A DNA stretch of 64,000 nt from an uncultured Chlorobiaceae bacterium (GCA_903836465.1 CAILRB010000096.1:1-64000), one strand, 5' to 3'. Shown: positions 46,315 through 56,908, counted from the first letter of the stretch. A program made the numbers and translations. The notes: a model not told the origin generated them from the letters alone.

Positions 46315-48732
46315 TTATTGTACAGCAAAACTGACCAGTTTATCCACCACAACAATTTCCCGGATGATTGTTTTCCCTTCGAGAAATTTAAGTACCGATT
46401 CAACGTTTTTCGCCTCTGCAAGAAGCAGCTCTTTCGGGCTTTTTGCCGGAGCAGAAAAAGTGCCTCTCAGTTTTCCGTTGATCTGCACCGCGATGGTCAA
46501 TACGCTCTCTTCGACCAGTTCAGGATTATAGAAGGGAAAGGGCTGCAAGCTGATTGACGAGCGGTGACCGATGGCCTCCCAGAGCTCTTCAGTGAGATGT
46601 GGAGCGTAGGGTGCAAGCAGGAGCAGCAGTGTTTCAATGGCACTACGATTGTTGCTCCCGGCTTTGTTGAGTTCATTGACAAAGACCATCATTTCGGAAA
46701 TGGCGGTATTGAATTTGAGATTTTCGGTGTCTTCAGCAACTTTTTTTATGGCTTTGTGCATGCGCCGCAGCAACTCTTCGGGCATTGGTTCCGAAGAGAG
46801 TATTGTCGGTGCTCCTTCGTATGTCGGATAAATCAATCGCCATACTTTCGACAGAAAACGGCTTATGCCTTCAATACCGTTTGTATTCCATGGTTTCACC
46901 TGTTCAAGCGGACCGAGAAACATCTCATAAAGTCTTACGGCATCGGCGCCGTACCGTTGCAGGACGTGGTCAGCCGGGATGACATTGCCGCGTGATTTTG
47001 ACATTTTCTCGTTGTCTTCGCCAAGAATCATTCCCTGATTGAAAAGCTTCCTGAATGGCTCTTTTGTGGAGACAACACCAAGGTCAAAAAGAACTTTGTG
47101 CCAGAAGCGTGCATACAGCAGGTGCAGGACGGCATGTTCAGCGCCGCCAATATAGAGATCGACGTTCATCCAGTAGCGCTCTTTGTCAGGATCGATCAAT
47201 TTCGTGCTGTTTTTAGGATCGATGAAACGGAGGTAGTACCAGCAGCTTCCCGCCCATTGCGGCATGGTGTTGGTTTCTCGTCTGAAAGCGCCGTATTCAT
47301 CCGTTCCGTAAAGCCAGTGCGGTATGTTCGCAAGGGGCGACTCGCCGGTTGATGATGGATGGTAGGCCTCGACGTCAGGAAGCACAAGGGGAAGGGCTGT
47401 TTCAGGTCGTTGTGTGCCATCTTCGTAATGCTTGATTGGAATCGGTTCTCCCCAGTAACGCTGACGGCTGAATATCCAGTCGCGCAGTTTATAGTTCACC
47501 TTTCTTTTTCCAACACTTTTTGTTTCAAGCCATGAAGCCATCCGCTCAAATGCTTCAGCGAAGGCAAGTCCGTCAAGCGAAATTTCACTGTTGGAGGAGT
47601 TGACGCAGATACTGTTTTTATCTTCAAAAACACTCTCCTCGACATCATGCGGGCTTTTGATAACCTCGATGATGGGCAGGTTGTACTGTTTGGCAAACTC
47701 CCAGTCGCGGCTGTCGTGCGCCGGAACTGACATGATGGCTCCCGTACCGTAGCTGATCAGCACAAAGTCGGAAATCCAGACCGGCAGTGGTTCGCCTGTT
47801 GCCGGGTTGATGGCATAAGATCCTGTAAAAACTCCGGTTTTCTCTTTTTGCAGTCCGGTCCGTTCAAGCTCGGTTTTCAGCTTCGCCCGGCTGATATAGT
47901 TTTTTACCTCAACCAATTGCTTCGCTGTGGCAAGTTTTTCGGCCAGTGGGTGTTCTGGTGAAATCACCAGATAGGTGGCCCCGAAAAGGGTGTCTGGCCT
48001 GGTTGTATAGACTCTCAGTGTTTTGTCATGGCAGCGAAGCTCAAAGTCAATTTCAATACCTTCCGAGCGACCGATCCAGTTGCGCTGCATCTGCTTCACA
48101 TTTTCCGGCCATTCAAGTTCTTCAAGATCAGCAAGCAGGCGATCGGCATAAGCGGTGATTTTCAATACCCACTGCCGCAGGGGACGACGGACAACGGTAT
48201 AGCCGTCAGCAATCTTTTCATCGACCTCTTCATTGGCAAGAACGGTTTTTAGCTCTTCGCACCAGTTGACGTCCACTTCCGACATATAGGCCAGTCCCAT
48301 CTCGTAAAGCTTCAGAAAAATCCACTGTGTCCATTTGAAGTATCCGGGATTGGTGGTATTGATTTCCCGTGACCAGTCGTAGGAGAAGCCCATAGCCTGA
48401 AGGGTTCCCTTGAAACTGCGGATATTCTCTTCCGTGGTGGTTTTCGGGTGAGTGCCGGTTTTAATGGCAAACTGTTCCGCAGGAAGTCCAAAGGCATCCC
48501 AGCCCATCGGGTGGAGCACATTATAACCGCAACTCCGTTTGTAGCGGGCCACAATATCCGAAGCGGTATATCCTTCAAGATGGCCGACATGGAGCCCGGT
48601 ACCGCTGGGGTAGGGGAACATGTCGAGCACATAGTATTTTGGTTTACCGGCATCGTCTCCAGTAGTGAAGGTCTCCTGCTGCTGCCACCGGGCCTGCCAT
48701 TTTGCTTCTATGGACGAGAAATCGTACTTCAT
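46315..48732 (-). CDS. leuS: Leucyl-tRNA synthetase
   Basis: Class I synthetase charging tRNA-Leu. 805 residues: HIGH-type motif in PYPSGTGLHVGHLEGY (about 37-50), CP1 editing domain with the Thr-rich YTTRPDTLFGATYL (about 240) and GTGAIMSVPAHDSRDW (about 330), KMSKS in NEKMSKSRGN (about 575) and a C-terminal anticodon-binding domain. Length is that of short bacterial LeuRS. No T-box or leader is seen. It lies 68 bases after pnp, across a terminator. Confidence 0.97.
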   Translation of the reverse strand: MKYDFSSIEAKWQARWQQQETFTTGDDAGKPKYYVLDMFPYPSGTGLHVGHLEGYTASDIVARYKRSCGYNVLHPMGWDAFGLPAEQFAIKTGTHPKTTTEENIRSFKGTLQAMGFSYDWSREINTTNPGYFKWTQWIFLKLYEMGLAYMSEVDVNWCEELKTVLANEEVDEKIADGYTVVRRPLRQWVLKITAYADRLLADLEELEWPENVKQMQRNWIGRSEGIEIDFELRCHDKTLRVYTTRPDTLFGATYLVISPEHPLAEKLATAKQLVEVKNYISRAKLKTELERTGLQKEKTGVFTGSYAINPATGEPLPVWISDFVLISYGTGAIMSVPAHDSRDWEFAKQYNLPIIEVIKSPHDVEESVFEDKNSICVNSSNSEISLDGLAFAEAFERMASWLETKSVGKRKVNYKLRDWIFSRQRYWGEPIPIKHYEDGTQRPETALPLVLPDVEAYHPSSTGESPLANIPHWLYGTDEYGAFRRETNTMPQWAGSCWYYLRFIDPKNSTKLIDPDKERYWMNVDLYIGGAEHAVLHLLYARFWHKVLFDLGVVSTKEPFRKLFNQGMILGEDNEKMSKSRGNVIPADHVLQRYGADAVRLYEMFLGPLEQVKPWNTNGIEGISRFLSKVWRLIYPTYEGAPTILSSEPMPEELLRRMHKAIKKVAEDTENLKFNTAISEMMVFVNELNKAGSNNRSAIETLLLLLAPYAPHLTEELWEAIGHRSSISLQPFPFYNPELVEESVLTIAVQINGKLRGTFSAPAKSPKELLLAEAKNVESVLKFLEGKTIIREIVVVDKLVSFAVQ

Positions 48733-48752
48733 GGGTATATAAATGAAATAAA

Positions 48753-48786
48753 AAAAAGCAGTACAGTGTGACCTGTACTGCTTTTT
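48753..48786 (-). terminator. Rho-independent terminator after pnp
   Basis: 14-pair stem (AAAAAGCAGTACAG / CTGTACTGCTTTTT) with a six-base loop, 14 bases past the pnp stop and 20 bases before leuS; the U tract is on the minus-strand transcript. Confidence 0.9.
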
Positions 48787-48800
48787 CAGTATTGTTGTGT

Positions 48801-50987
48801 TTAGTTACTCTCTGCGTTGCTCTCTTTTGGTTTCTCCTGGTCAACGGCCTTGATTGAGAGGGCAAACTTGGTTTTTCCGGTACGGGGATCCTTGCGGACA
48901 TCCACCAGCTTGACCTTTACTTTCTCTCCGATTTTCAGGTGATCACTCACCTTCGTCACTCTTGTGGTCGATATCTCGGAGATGTGGACCAAACCGTCAG
49001 TTTTGGGAAGGAATTCCACAAAGGCGCCAAGCTCATCACGAATATCGCGCACCTTGCCAATATAGATGGTGCCGACCTCAGGTTTGGCGGTAAGACTTTT
49101 GATGGTGGCCAAGGCAGCGTTTGTGCCCTCACTGGTCGAGCAGGCGATGGTGACGGTTCCGTCGTCATCAATATTGATTTCAGCGCCGGTCTCTTCGGTA
49201 ATGCTGCGGATTGTCTCTCCTCCCTTGCCGATAATCATCCCGATACAGTCAACAGGCACCTTGATCGTGGTCAGTTTAGGAGCAAAGTTTGCAAGTTCAT
49301 TTCGGGTTGAGGAGATTGCCTTCTCCATTTCGCCGAGAATGTGAAGCCGTCCTTTGCGTGCCTGCTCAAGAGCGGTTTCAAGAATATGATAGTCAAGCCC
49401 GTCAATCTTGATGTCCATCTGGCATGCGGTAATACCATTTTTGGTGCCTGACACCTTGAAATCCATATCTCCAAGGTGATCCTCGTTACCGAGAATATCG
49501 GAAAGCACAGCATAAGATGATCCTTCCTTGATCAATCCCATGGCAATACCTGAGACTGGTTTTTTTATTGGCACACCGCCATCCATGAGGGCGAGTGTTC
49601 CACCGCAGACCGAAGCCATCGATGAGGAGCCGTTCGATTCAAGAATGTCAGAGACGATGCGGATGGTGTAGGGGAACTCCGCCTGTGAAGGGGCTACCAT
49701 CTTGATGGAGCGTTCGGCAAGATTGCCATGTCCAATCTCCCTGCGTCCTATGCTGCCAAGCCTTCCGCACTCTCCAACACTGAACGGCGGGAAGTTGTAG
49801 TGGAGGAAAAATGTTTTGTCAGCACTGTTGGTCAGTGTATCAACTGATTGAGCATCTTTTTTGGTACCGAGAGTAATGGTGACAAGCGCCTGGGTTTCAC
49901 CTCTGGTGAAGAGGGCTGAACCGTGGGCTCTCGGGATGATGCCAAGTTCAATGCTGATGGGGCGCACCTGGTCGAGCGCTCTGCCGTCAAGTCGTTTTGC
50001 ATCATCAAGAATCATGTGGCGCATCACTCTTTTTTCAATCGCATGAATCTGCTCTTCGATGATATGCGGGTTCAGGCAGAGTGCTTTCGAAGCGTCGGCC
50101 TGAATATCCTCGCTGCTGATTGCTGCTTTGAAGTGTTCAAGGGTTGAATCTATGATTTCATGGTAGATGAGAGCGGTTTGATCTGCCCGTTCTTCCTTTG
50201 CGAGCGGCGTATAGGCGAGCTGTTTCAGACGTGTTTCGCAGAGCCCGCGAATCACTTCGGTAAGCTCGGCTGGTATTGCTGTCGGGGTAAAAGGTCGCTG
50301 CGGTTTTGCAACTTCAGCAGCAATTTCGCTTTGGAGAGCACAGAGTTTGCGGATTGCTGTATGACCAAACTGGATAGCATCAACCATCTCGGCTTCGGAA
50401 ATCTCCTTCATTTCGCCTTCAAGCATACAGATGGTATCATTGGTGCCGCCAATACAGATATCAATGTCACTTTCCAGCAACTCGTTGATGTCAGGATTGA
50501 TGATATAGAGACCATTGATTCTGCCTACCCTGACTTCGGACATAGGGTTCCGGAAAGGAATGTCGGAGACCATAATGGCGGCAGATGCAGCTAGACCACC
50601 AAGCACATCGGCATCATTGACCTGGTCGGAAGAGATAACGGTTATGATGATCTGGGTTTCATAAAGGTAGCCGTCAGGAAAAAGCGGTCGGAGGGCACGA
50701 TCAATAAGTCGTGCAGACAGAATCTCTTTTTCGGACGGGCGGCTTTCTCGCTTGAAAAAGCCGCCGGGAAACTTGCCGGCAGCCGAATATTTTTCGCGGT
50801 ATTCCACCTGGAGCGGGAAGAAGTCCTGGTTGGGCGGAGGCGTCTTTTTGCTTGATACAACCGTTGCAATCACCATAGTGTCGCCAAGGCGGACAACTAC
50901 AGCACCATCGGCCTGTTTTGCCATTTTGCCGGTCTCAATCGAGATTATCTTGCCCTGGCCAAGATCAATTGCTTTGTTAACAATCAT
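48801..50987 (-). CDS. pnp: Polynucleotide phosphorylase
   Basis: 3'-5' phosphorolytic exoribonuclease of mRNA decay. 728 residues from ATG 50987 ([20 protein letters not shown]); 17 upstream in-frame codons lack homology. Two RNase PH domains (first with [20 protein letters not shown] near 75, second with [15 protein letters not shown] near 370), a KH domain ([20 protein letters not shown] near 555) and a C-terminal S1 domain (about 615-690) are in order. panC and rsmI lie upstream on the same strand. Confidence 0.96.
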   Translation of the reverse strand: MIVNKAIDLGQGKIISIETGKMAKQADGAVVVRLGDTMVIATVVSSKKTPPPNQDFFPLQVEYREKYSAAGKFPGGFFKRESRPSEKEILSARLIDRALRPLFPDGYLYETQIIITVISSDQVNDADVLGGLAASAAIMVSDIPFRNPMSEVRVGRINGLYIINPDINELLESDIDICIGGTNDTICMLEGEMKEISEAEMVDAIQFGHTAIRKLCALQSEIAAEVAKPQRPFTPTAIPAELTEVIRGLCETRLKQLAYTPLAKEERADQTALIYHEIIDSTLEHFKAAISSEDIQADASKALCLNPHIIEEQIHAIEKRVMRHMILDDAKRLDGRALDQVRPISIELGIIPRAHGSALFTRGETQALVTITLGTKKDAQSVDTLTNSADKTFFLHYNFPPFSVGECGRLGSIGRREIGHGNLAERSIKMVAPSQAEFPYTIRIVSDILESNGSSSMASVCGGTLALMDGGVPIKKPVSGIAMGLIKEGSSYAVLSDILGNEDHLGDMDFKVSGTKNGITACQMDIKIDGLDYHILETALEQARKGRLHILGEMEKAISSTRNELANFAPKLTTIKVPVDCIGMIIGKGGETIRSITEETGAEINIDDDGTVTIACSTSEGTNAALATIKSLTAKPEVGTIYIGKVRDIRDELGAFVEFLPKTDGLVHISEISTTRVTKVSDHLKIGEKVKVKLVDVRKDPRTGKTKFALSIKAVDQEKPKESNAESN

Positions 50988-51100
50988 GTAAATTGTGTTG
51001 TAAATAGTGATAAAAATGTTGCCCGGTTTTTCAAGCAATAAATATGTTTTGCAATATAATATAAAAAATTCTCTTCCGGTACATTGTTCTCAGCCTGCCA

Positions 51101-51952
51101 TCACGTACGTATCTTTCCGTTATCGATCAGTCTAACATTCCCTGCATGGACGGCCAGAAGCAGACGGTACACCTTGCCCTTTTCAGCGGTTTCAACCGGT
51201 TCAAACGTCGTTTCATTCACAAAACAGACATAAGCAGGGTTGAGTCCGGGGGTAGAGCTGATCATCTCCTTTATTTCTGCAGTAATGGCCTGAAGGTTAT
51301 ATTCCTGTGCTGCAATACGTTTTTCAGCATGGCAGATCCCCTGATAAATAATGCCCGCCGCACTCCGCTCCTGGCTTGAGAGATAGGTATTTCTTGAACT
51401 TACCGCCAGCCCGTTTTCTTCCCTGACAGTAGGTGCCGCAACAATGGTAATGTCCATATTGAGATCAGCAACAAGCTGGCGTATAACAGCGAGTTGCTGT
51501 GCATCCTTTTCGCCAAAAATTGCAGTATGTGGTTTCGTAATGTTGAAGAGTTTTGTAACAACCGTCGCCACTCCGTTAAAATGGCCTGGCCGCTGCTCAC
51601 CTTCAAACCGTTCAGCCAGAACTCCGCACTCCAGAGTGGTCTGATAGTGTTCGGGGTAGATGCTTCCAGCTTCAGGAACAAAAAGGTAGTCGATATCTGC
51701 TGATTTGGCAAGAGCAATGTCCTGCTCTAAAGGTCTTGGGTAACGGTGGAGATCTTCAGTTGGTCCAAACTGCCGGGGGTTTACAAAAATGGTGAGAATG
51801 ACAATTCCTGCGCTTTTTCGGGCAATTTTTACAAGACTGAGATGTCCTTCGTGCAATGCGCCCATGGTCAAGACGACGCCGACAAGCTGACGGTTAAGTC
51901 GCAGTTTTTCAGCGATGGCCTGCATCTGACCGGGGTCAGTGATGATCTGCAT
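51101..51952 (-). CDS. panC: Pantothenate synthetase
   Basis: Joins pantoate and beta-alanine using ATP. 283 residues from ATG 51952 (MQIITDPGQMQAIAEKL). It belongs to the nucleotidyltransferase fold with the HIGH-like TMGALHEGHLSLVKIAR (about 28-44), FVNPRQFGPTEDLHRYPR (about 60), IFGEKDAQQLAVIRQL (about 148) and the KMS-like GLAVSSRNTYLS (about 186). It overlaps the rsmI end by 17 bases. Other coenzyme A precursors' genes are not here. Confidence 0.95.
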   Translation of the reverse strand: MQIITDPGQMQAIAEKLRLNRQLVGVVLTMGALHEGHLSLVKIARKSAGIVILTIFVNPRQFGPTEDLHRYPRPLEQDIALAKSADIDYLFVPEAGSIYPEHYQTTLECGVLAERFEGEQRPGHFNGVATVVTKLFNITKPHTAIFGEKDAQQLAVIRQLVADLNMDITIVAAPTVREENGLAVSSRNTYLSSQERSAAGIIYQGICHAEKRIAAQEYNLQAITAEIKEMISSTPGLNPAYVCFVNETTFEPVETAEKGKVYRLLLAVHAGNVRLIDNGKIRT

Positions 51953-52718
51953 GGTTCTCTTCTGATTTGGTTGTTTTTTTCCCGGATGGATGGATAATAA
52001 TGACAAACTCGCCTCTTGTTTTTCCATCGGCAAGCTGTTGGCGAAGCTCGTCAAGAGTTCCGGTAAGATACTCCTCATATATTTTTGTCATCTCCCGTCC
52101 AATGAAGACCCGGGCATCAGGAACGAGTCTGCTGAGCTCGTCGAGGAGCTTGATGATTCTGTAGGGTGATTCGTACAGGATAAAAGAGACCTGCAGTGCT
52201 ACAAGATATTCAAGACGGCTTTTCCGTCCTTTTTTGTGAGGAAGAAAGCCTGCGAAAAAAAAATTGTTGACTGGAAGGGGGCAAACCGACAGTGCTGCTG
52301 TCAGCGCACTTGGGCCCGGGATTGGAATAACCGGAAGATTTTGTTCATGCAAGGCATGCAGAAGCGCATAACCGGGGTCACTGATAACGGGAGTTCCTGC
52401 ATCGGTAATAAGTGAGACATCAGTACCCTCTTCGAGCAGAGCAATAATCTGCCCGATTGCTTTCGGCTCGTTGTAGTTGTGGTAACTGACAAGTTTTTTT
52501 CCGGTAATTTCAAGATGCTTCAGCAGAATTGATGCGCGCCGAGTATCTTCACAGGCAATTGCTCCGGATTCTTTCAGGATTTTTATCGCTCTCAGGGTAA
52601 TATCTTCGAGATTGCCAAGAGGCGTTGCAACAACGTAAAGTGTTCCCGTATGTGATGGTTCAGTGTGCAATGGCAAGAGCAGGACTGGAACAAAGGGTTT
52701 GTTATGGTAGATTCTCAA
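51936..52718 (-). CDS. rsmI: 16S rRNA (cytidine1402-2'-O)-methyltransferase
   Basis: Methylates the ribose of C1402 in the ribosomal P site. 260 residues of the tetrapyrrole-methylase fold: GTLYVVATPLGNLEDITLRA (about 25), CEDTRRASILLKH (about 54), LITDAGTPVISDPGYAL (about 105), PIPGPSALTAALSV (about 132) and RGEFVIIIHP near the end. Length is slightly below E. coli RsmI. First gene of the rsmI-panC pair; divergent from the ABC ATPase gene by 50 bases. Confidence 0.94.
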   Translation of the reverse strand: MRIYHNKPFVPVLLLPLHTEPSHTGTLYVVATPLGNLEDITLRAIKILKESGAIACEDTRRASILLKHLEITGKKLVSYHNYNEPKAIGQIIALLEEGTDVSLITDAGTPVISDPGYALLHALHEQNLPVIPIPGPSALTAALSVCPLPVNNFFFAGFLPHKKGRKSRLEYLVALQVSFILYESPYRIIKLLDELSRLVPDARVFIGREMTKIYEEYLTGTLDELRQQLADGKTRGEFVIIIHPSGKKTTKSEENHADHH

Positions 52719-52768
52719 TGGTTTTATTATAATAATAAATAAAAACGATAAACAGCATTCAGCGAGAG

Positions 52769-53749
52769 ATGAAGGATCAAGGGCGGTTACTGTCGGTCAG
52801 CGACTTACGGGTTCATTTTCCCGGCAGAAAAAGCGGGTTTCTGGGCAAACCTCTTCCGATACAAGTTGTTAATGGAGTCTCTTTTGACGTTTACCAGGGA
52901 GAGACGCTCGGTCTTGTTGGTGAATCGGGTTGCGGAAAAACAACTCTTGGCAGAGCCCTGATTCGTCTTGGCCATCCTGTTGTAACCGGAAAAATATCGT
53001 TTGAAGGGCGGGAGATTTCCGGTATCGGCAATCGTGAGTTCCGTTCCCTTCGTAAAGAGATGCAGATGATTTTTCAGGATCCTTTCGGATCGCTGAACCC
53101 TCGTCTGACTGTCGGGCAGATGCTTGGAGAGGTTTTGCTGATTCATGGTATCGGCCGGGGAGAGGCTGCCCGAAAGCGGATTGAGGAGCTGCTTGATGTC
53201 GTCGGGTTGAACAAGGAATATTTCAACCGTTATCCCCATGAGTTTTCAGGAGGACAACGGCAGCGGATTGGTATTGCTCGGGCTATTGCGGTCAACCCGA
53301 AGTTCATTATCTGTGATGAGCCGGTTTCTGCGCTTGATGTCTCGATTCAGTCGCAGATTATCAATTTGCTCAAGGATCTTCAGCGTGATCTTGGTTTGAC
53401 CTATCTCTTTATTGCGCACGATCTTTCGGTTGTTGAATACATTTCCGACAGGGTTGCCGTCATGTATCTTGGCAAGATCGTTGAAATTGCAGACTCCACT
53501 GAACTCTATACCAACCCAAAACATCCTTACACCAGGGCTCTTCTCTCAGCAATTCCCAATCCTGAACCCGGCAGCAAAAAAGAGCGAATTCTGTTGAACG
53601 GCGATTTACCGGGACCTCTGCATATCCCTTCCGGCTGCAGTTTTCATCCTCGATGTCCTGTGGCAACAGCGGAGTGCCGGAACAGGGAGCCAAAACTTCG
53701 GAACCTTAATAATAATGGCCACCAGGCAAGTTGTCTTCTTTATGAATAA
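52769..53749 (+). CDS. Oligopeptide/dipeptide-type ABC transporter ATP-binding protein
   Basis: 326-residue OppF/DppF-like ATPase: Walker A GESGCGKTTLGRALIRLG (about 50), Q-loop MQMIFQDPFGSLNPRLTVG (about 110), signature SGGQRQRIGIARA (about 159), Walker B FIICDEPVSALDVS (about 185) and the C-terminal oligopeptide-transporter extension with its Cys cluster (CSFHPRCPVATAEC..CLLYE). No second ATPase, permease or binding protein is near, so it must work with subunits encoded elsewhere. sppA overlaps its last eight bases. Confidence 0.88.
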   Translation: MKDQGRLLSVSDLRVHFPGRKSGFLGKPLPIQVVNGVSFDVYQGETLGLVGESGCGKTTLGRALIRLGHPVVTGKISFEGREISGIGNREFRSLRKEMQMIFQDPFGSLNPRLTVGQMLGEVLLIHGIGRGEAARKRIEELLDVVGLNKEYFNRYPHEFSGGQRQRIGIARAIAVNPKFIICDEPVSALDVSIQSQIINLLKDLQRDLGLTYLFIAHDLSVVEYISDRVAVMYLGKIVEIADSTELYTNPKHPYTRALLSAIPNPEPGSKKERILLNGDLPGPLHIPSGCSFHPRCPVATAECRNREPKLRNLNNNGHQASCLLYE

Positions 53750-55547
53750 TTCGCAGACACCAACAAAGAGAGGGGGATGTTTTCGTAACGGTTGCCTTGC
53801 TCTCCTTATTATCCCGCTTTTGCTTATAGCCGGATTGTTCTGGGGGCTTCGCTCTTCCCATTCCATTCCCGATCGCTTTGTGCTGATCTTGCCTCTTAGC
53901 GGAGGGCTTGATGAAATTCGCAATGAAAGTACCTCACTGCCCTTTATGCCATCCAGAGGGCCACTCTCTCTTCAGGAGGTGCTGTTTGTGCTCGATCAAG
54001 CAGCAACTGACGATCGGGTAAGGGAGGTGCTTCTTGATATAGGAGGACTGCATACAACTCCCGCAAAGATAACGGAAGTACGGGAAGCCGTTGAAAAGGC
54101 GCGAAAAAAGGGGAAAAAAGTCACAGCTTTTCTTCGTTCCGGCGAAGACAGTGATTATCTCCTTGCAGCGTCATGCGATTCCATTATAGTGGAGCGAGGC
54201 GGTTACCTTCTTCTTGATGGACTGAAAGCAGAGTCATTGTTTTATACGACTCCGCTTGGAAAGATAGGTGTTCAGGTTCAGGCCGCACAGTGGAAAAAGT
54301 ACAAGAGCGGCATTGAGCCGTTTGTCAGAACCGGGGCAAGCAAAGAGTACTTCGAACAGATCAATGTCTTGCTTGATGAGGTCTATAATGATTATCTCGC
54401 TTACGTCTCGACTCGGCGGAAAATCAGCCGAAACGCTTTTGAAGCGATTATCAACAATGATGCGCTGCTCTCAGCCAAAAAAGCACAAGCGCTCGGACTG
54501 ATTGACGGTATCTCCTCATACTGGGAGTTACAGCGGGCGTTGACCCGCAAAGTTACCGGAAAGGAGCTTACCAGTGATAACGATGCGTTTGTCAGCGCCT
54601 CTGAGTACCGTTCTGCCGTTTCATGGCCGCAGAAGGCAACGACTGATGAAGCTCTTGCGGTGATTACCATGTCTGGTACGATTGTCCGTTCTGCCGGGGA
54701 GTTGAGTGAAGGTATTGATGTTGAAACACTCAAAAATTCTCTTGACGCCGCTCTGGAAAATAAAAAAGTCAAAGCGCTGGTGCTGCGCATTGACAGCCCC
54801 GGTGGCGATGCGCTTGCATCGGCTGATATGTTGCAGATGCTTGATTCTGCTGCAGTGAAAAAACCTCTTGTGGTCTCCATGTCAGGTGTTGCTGCGTCTG
54901 GCGGCTATATGACCGCTCTTGCAGGAAAAACAATTTTTGCTGAACCGCTTACCATTACCGGCTCGATTGGTGTTTATGCTCTTAAACCCAACTTTAGCGG
55001 ACTTGCTGAAAAAATCGGGCTTGGTCGCGATGTTGTAACGCGAGGTCGCTATGCCGATGCCGACACCCCGTTCAAGCCGCTTGAAGGAGAGGCGTATAAT
55101 AAATTTGTCGCCGCTTCAGGCGAGGTGTATGATGACTTTGTCAGCAAGGTTGCCGCATCGAGAAGGATGTCGATTATGCAGGTTGATTCGGTCGCTGGAG
55201 GAAGGGTCTGGACCGGAAGCCGTGCGGTGAAGGCGGGCCTGGTTGATCGTACCGGCGGACTGTTTGACGCTCTTCATGCCGCACAGCTTCTCGCCAAAAT
55301 GGATATGACCAAAAAGCCGAAAATTTTGCTGTATCCGGTGCAGAAAAGCTGGTATGAGTCTCTTTTGCAAGGAAATAATGCGACGAGTTTCTCCGAGAGG
55401 GTGGTGGTTGCCCTGAAAAAACAGTTGCTCCTTGAGATTGTTCCCCGGAGGGAATTTTCCTCAATGGCAGCATTTTATGAGATGTTGACGAGTACGGGTC
55501 AGCTTCATATCCTTGCGGTGATGCCTTGTGAGGTTATTATCAACTGA
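53742..55547 (+). CDS. sppA: Signal peptide peptidase SppA, 67K type
   Basis: Membrane-anchored serine protease that clears cleaved signal peptides. I take ATG 53742 (601 residues; overlaps the ABC gene by eight bases); ATG 53715 is possible. One N-terminal membrane helix (CLALLIIPLLLIAGLFWGL) is followed by two S49 domains. The catalytic Lys lies in AAQWKKYKSGIEPFV (about 185) in the N-terminal domain and the Ser in SGVAASGGYMTAL (about 384) in the C-terminal domain, as in E. coli SppA. Full length. Confidence 0.93.
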   Translation: MNNSQTPTKRGGCFRNGCLALLIIPLLLIAGLFWGLRSSHSIPDRFVLILPLSGGLDEIRNESTSLPFMPSRGPLSLQEVLFVLDQAATDDRVREVLLDIGGLHTTPAKITEVREAVEKARKKGKKVTAFLRSGEDSDYLLAASCDSIIVERGGYLLLDGLKAESLFYTTPLGKIGVQVQAAQWKKYKSGIEPFVRTGASKEYFEQINVLLDEVYNDYLAYVSTRRKISRNAFEAIINNDALLSAKKAQALGLIDGISSYWELQRALTRKVTGKELTSDNDAFVSASEYRSAVSWPQKATTDEALAVITMSGTIVRSAGELSEGIDVETLKNSLDAALENKKVKALVLRIDSPGGDALASADMLQMLDSAAVKKPLVVSMSGVAASGGYMTALAGKTIFAEPLTITGSIGVYALKPNFSGLAEKIGLGRDVVTRGRYADADTPFKPLEGEAYNKFVAASGEVYDDFVSKVAASRRMSIMQVDSVAGGRVWTGSRAVKAGLVDRTGGLFDALHAAQLLAKMDMTKKPKILLYPVQKSWYESLLQGNNATSFSERVVVALKKQLLLEIVPRREFSSMAAFYEMLTSTGQLHILAVMPCEVIIN

Positions 55548-55553
55548 CATTTT

Positions 55554-55587
55554 ACCTCTTCCCCGATGGTCTGCCCGGGGAAGAGGT
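55554..55587. terminator. Strong convergent hairpin between sppA and the porin
   Basis: 12 perfect pairs, ACCTCTTCCCCG with CGGGGAAGAGGT, and a ten-base loop, seven bases past the sppA stop and 47 before the porin stop. No T tract follows on either strand, so it may protect 3' ends as much as terminate. Confidence 0.6.
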
Positions 55588-55633
55588 CATATGCACTGGC
55601 AATATTTCTTCAGATGCCGATGAGAATAGGGGC

Positions 55634-56908
55634 TTAAAATTTGTAGGTGAGAGAACTCTGCGCTCGCAGGGCATTCCCTCTGTCTCCGTTGTAATAGTCG
55701 GTTTTCCACTGGGCAAGCTGCAGGCCGAGGATCAGGTTTGGCTTTATTTTATTGACAAGAGTGCCGAAAATGGTCTGGTTTTTTGTCCTTGGATTTAGCA
55801 TTGAAGGTGACGAAACACTCAAATCATTGTTGTTTGGGTCGTCAATGCCGGCACCGAGGCTGAAAGAGGTCTCGGGGTTGAAGGCAAACCTGAGGGCTGC
55901 CCATCCGCCATTGGAACGGATCTCTTTCATCATAGATGGCGATGGGTTGACTCCCTGTCCGATACCACCATTGTAGTCATCAAGGTTGGAGCCGGTAAAG
56001 TATTCTCCTGCCAGGGTCATTTTTGGGCAGATTGGCATGGTAAGCTCAAGATTGCACGACCAGGAGTCAAGGGTTTTATGATTTCCTTGAATGTCGGTAT
56101 CCCACTCTTCCTGGCCATAATGACCTGAAATGCCAATTGTTGCAGGCTGGGTTTTCACCAGAAACGGCGCTGAATAAGCAATTCTTCCCTGGATAGTCGG
56201 CATAGCGGCGTCTTTGCCCGGATCAGTCGCTATAATCCCGGTAGTGTTGTTTTTCTCTCCGATTGTTCTTGATGCAGCAGCAGCCACCTCGATGTGCCCT
56301 TTTTCACCAGCCGAAAATCCCTTGGTGAAGCGAAGCTGAGGATGGCGAGTACCGATATTTCCAGCATCCCACATAATGGCCGGATCATCCACAAAGGGGA
56401 TAAGCGAGGAGAAAACATCCCATGTTTGTCCGGCTATAATGCTGAAGTCGGAAGCTGGCCAGTAGGCCTTGAGGTAGCCATGACGCAGGCGGGGTAACTG
56501 ATTGTTCTCAGACGAGGAGTCTTTACTAAGGAAATCGAATTCAATGTTGCCTGTAAGCTTCATGCTCTTGGTATCAGGGCCGCTGAGATTCAGTCCAAGC
56601 CTTGTTGCTCCTGCTGTCAGGTTCCACTCCGCATCGTTCTGTCCCGCTGTCTTTGGTTGAGTCCAGAGCGCAATATTGCCCGAAGAAATCTGTCCGGTAT
56701 CATACGAGGCATCAAAACGGGCAAAACCGTAAAATTGAACATTGGTGCCCGAGGCGGTCGTTACGGATGGCTGAGAGGCAAGTTTTTGTTCAAGACGTCC
56801 AATGCGCGATTCAAGGGTTTCAGGAGTTTCCGCTGCTAAAACTGGTACAGCGGTGAAGAGTGAGCCAGCCAGCAGCAGTGTGCAACTGATTTTCTCCTTT
56901 TTGTTCAT
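55634..56908 (-). CDS. Outer-membrane porin, DcaP-like
   Basis: 424 residues: signal peptide (KKEKISCTLLLAGSLFTAVPVLAAE), a short coiled-coil (ETLESRIGRLEQKLASQ, about 30-46), then a beta-barrel starting with FYGFARFDASYDT and ending in Phe (SSLTYKF). The coiled-coil before the barrel and the segment YLKAYWPASDFSIIAGQTWD are typical of DcaP-like trimeric porins. Substrate unknown. It converges on sppA. The stretch of 129 bases upstream carries its promoter; none is clear by eye. Confidence 0.8.
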   Translation of the reverse strand: MNKKEKISCTLLLAGSLFTAVPVLAAETPETLESRIGRLEQKLASQPSVTTASGTNVQFYGFARFDASYDTGQISSGNIALWTQPKTAGQNDAEWNLTAGATRLGLNLSGPDTKSMKLTGNIEFDFLSKDSSSENNQLPRLRHGYLKAYWPASDFSIIAGQTWDVFSSLIPFVDDPAIMWDAGNIGTRHPQLRFTKGFSAGEKGHIEVAAAASRTIGEKNNTTGIIATDPGKDAAMPTIQGRIAYSAPFLVKTQPATIGISGHYGQEEWDTDIQGNHKTLDSWSCNLELTMPICPKMTLAGEYFTGSNLDDYNGGIGQGVNPSPSMMKEIRSNGGWAALRFAFNPETSFSLGAGIDDPNNNDLSVSSPSMLNPRTKNQTIFGTLVNKIKPNLILGLQLAQWKTDYYNGDRGNALRAQSSLTYKF

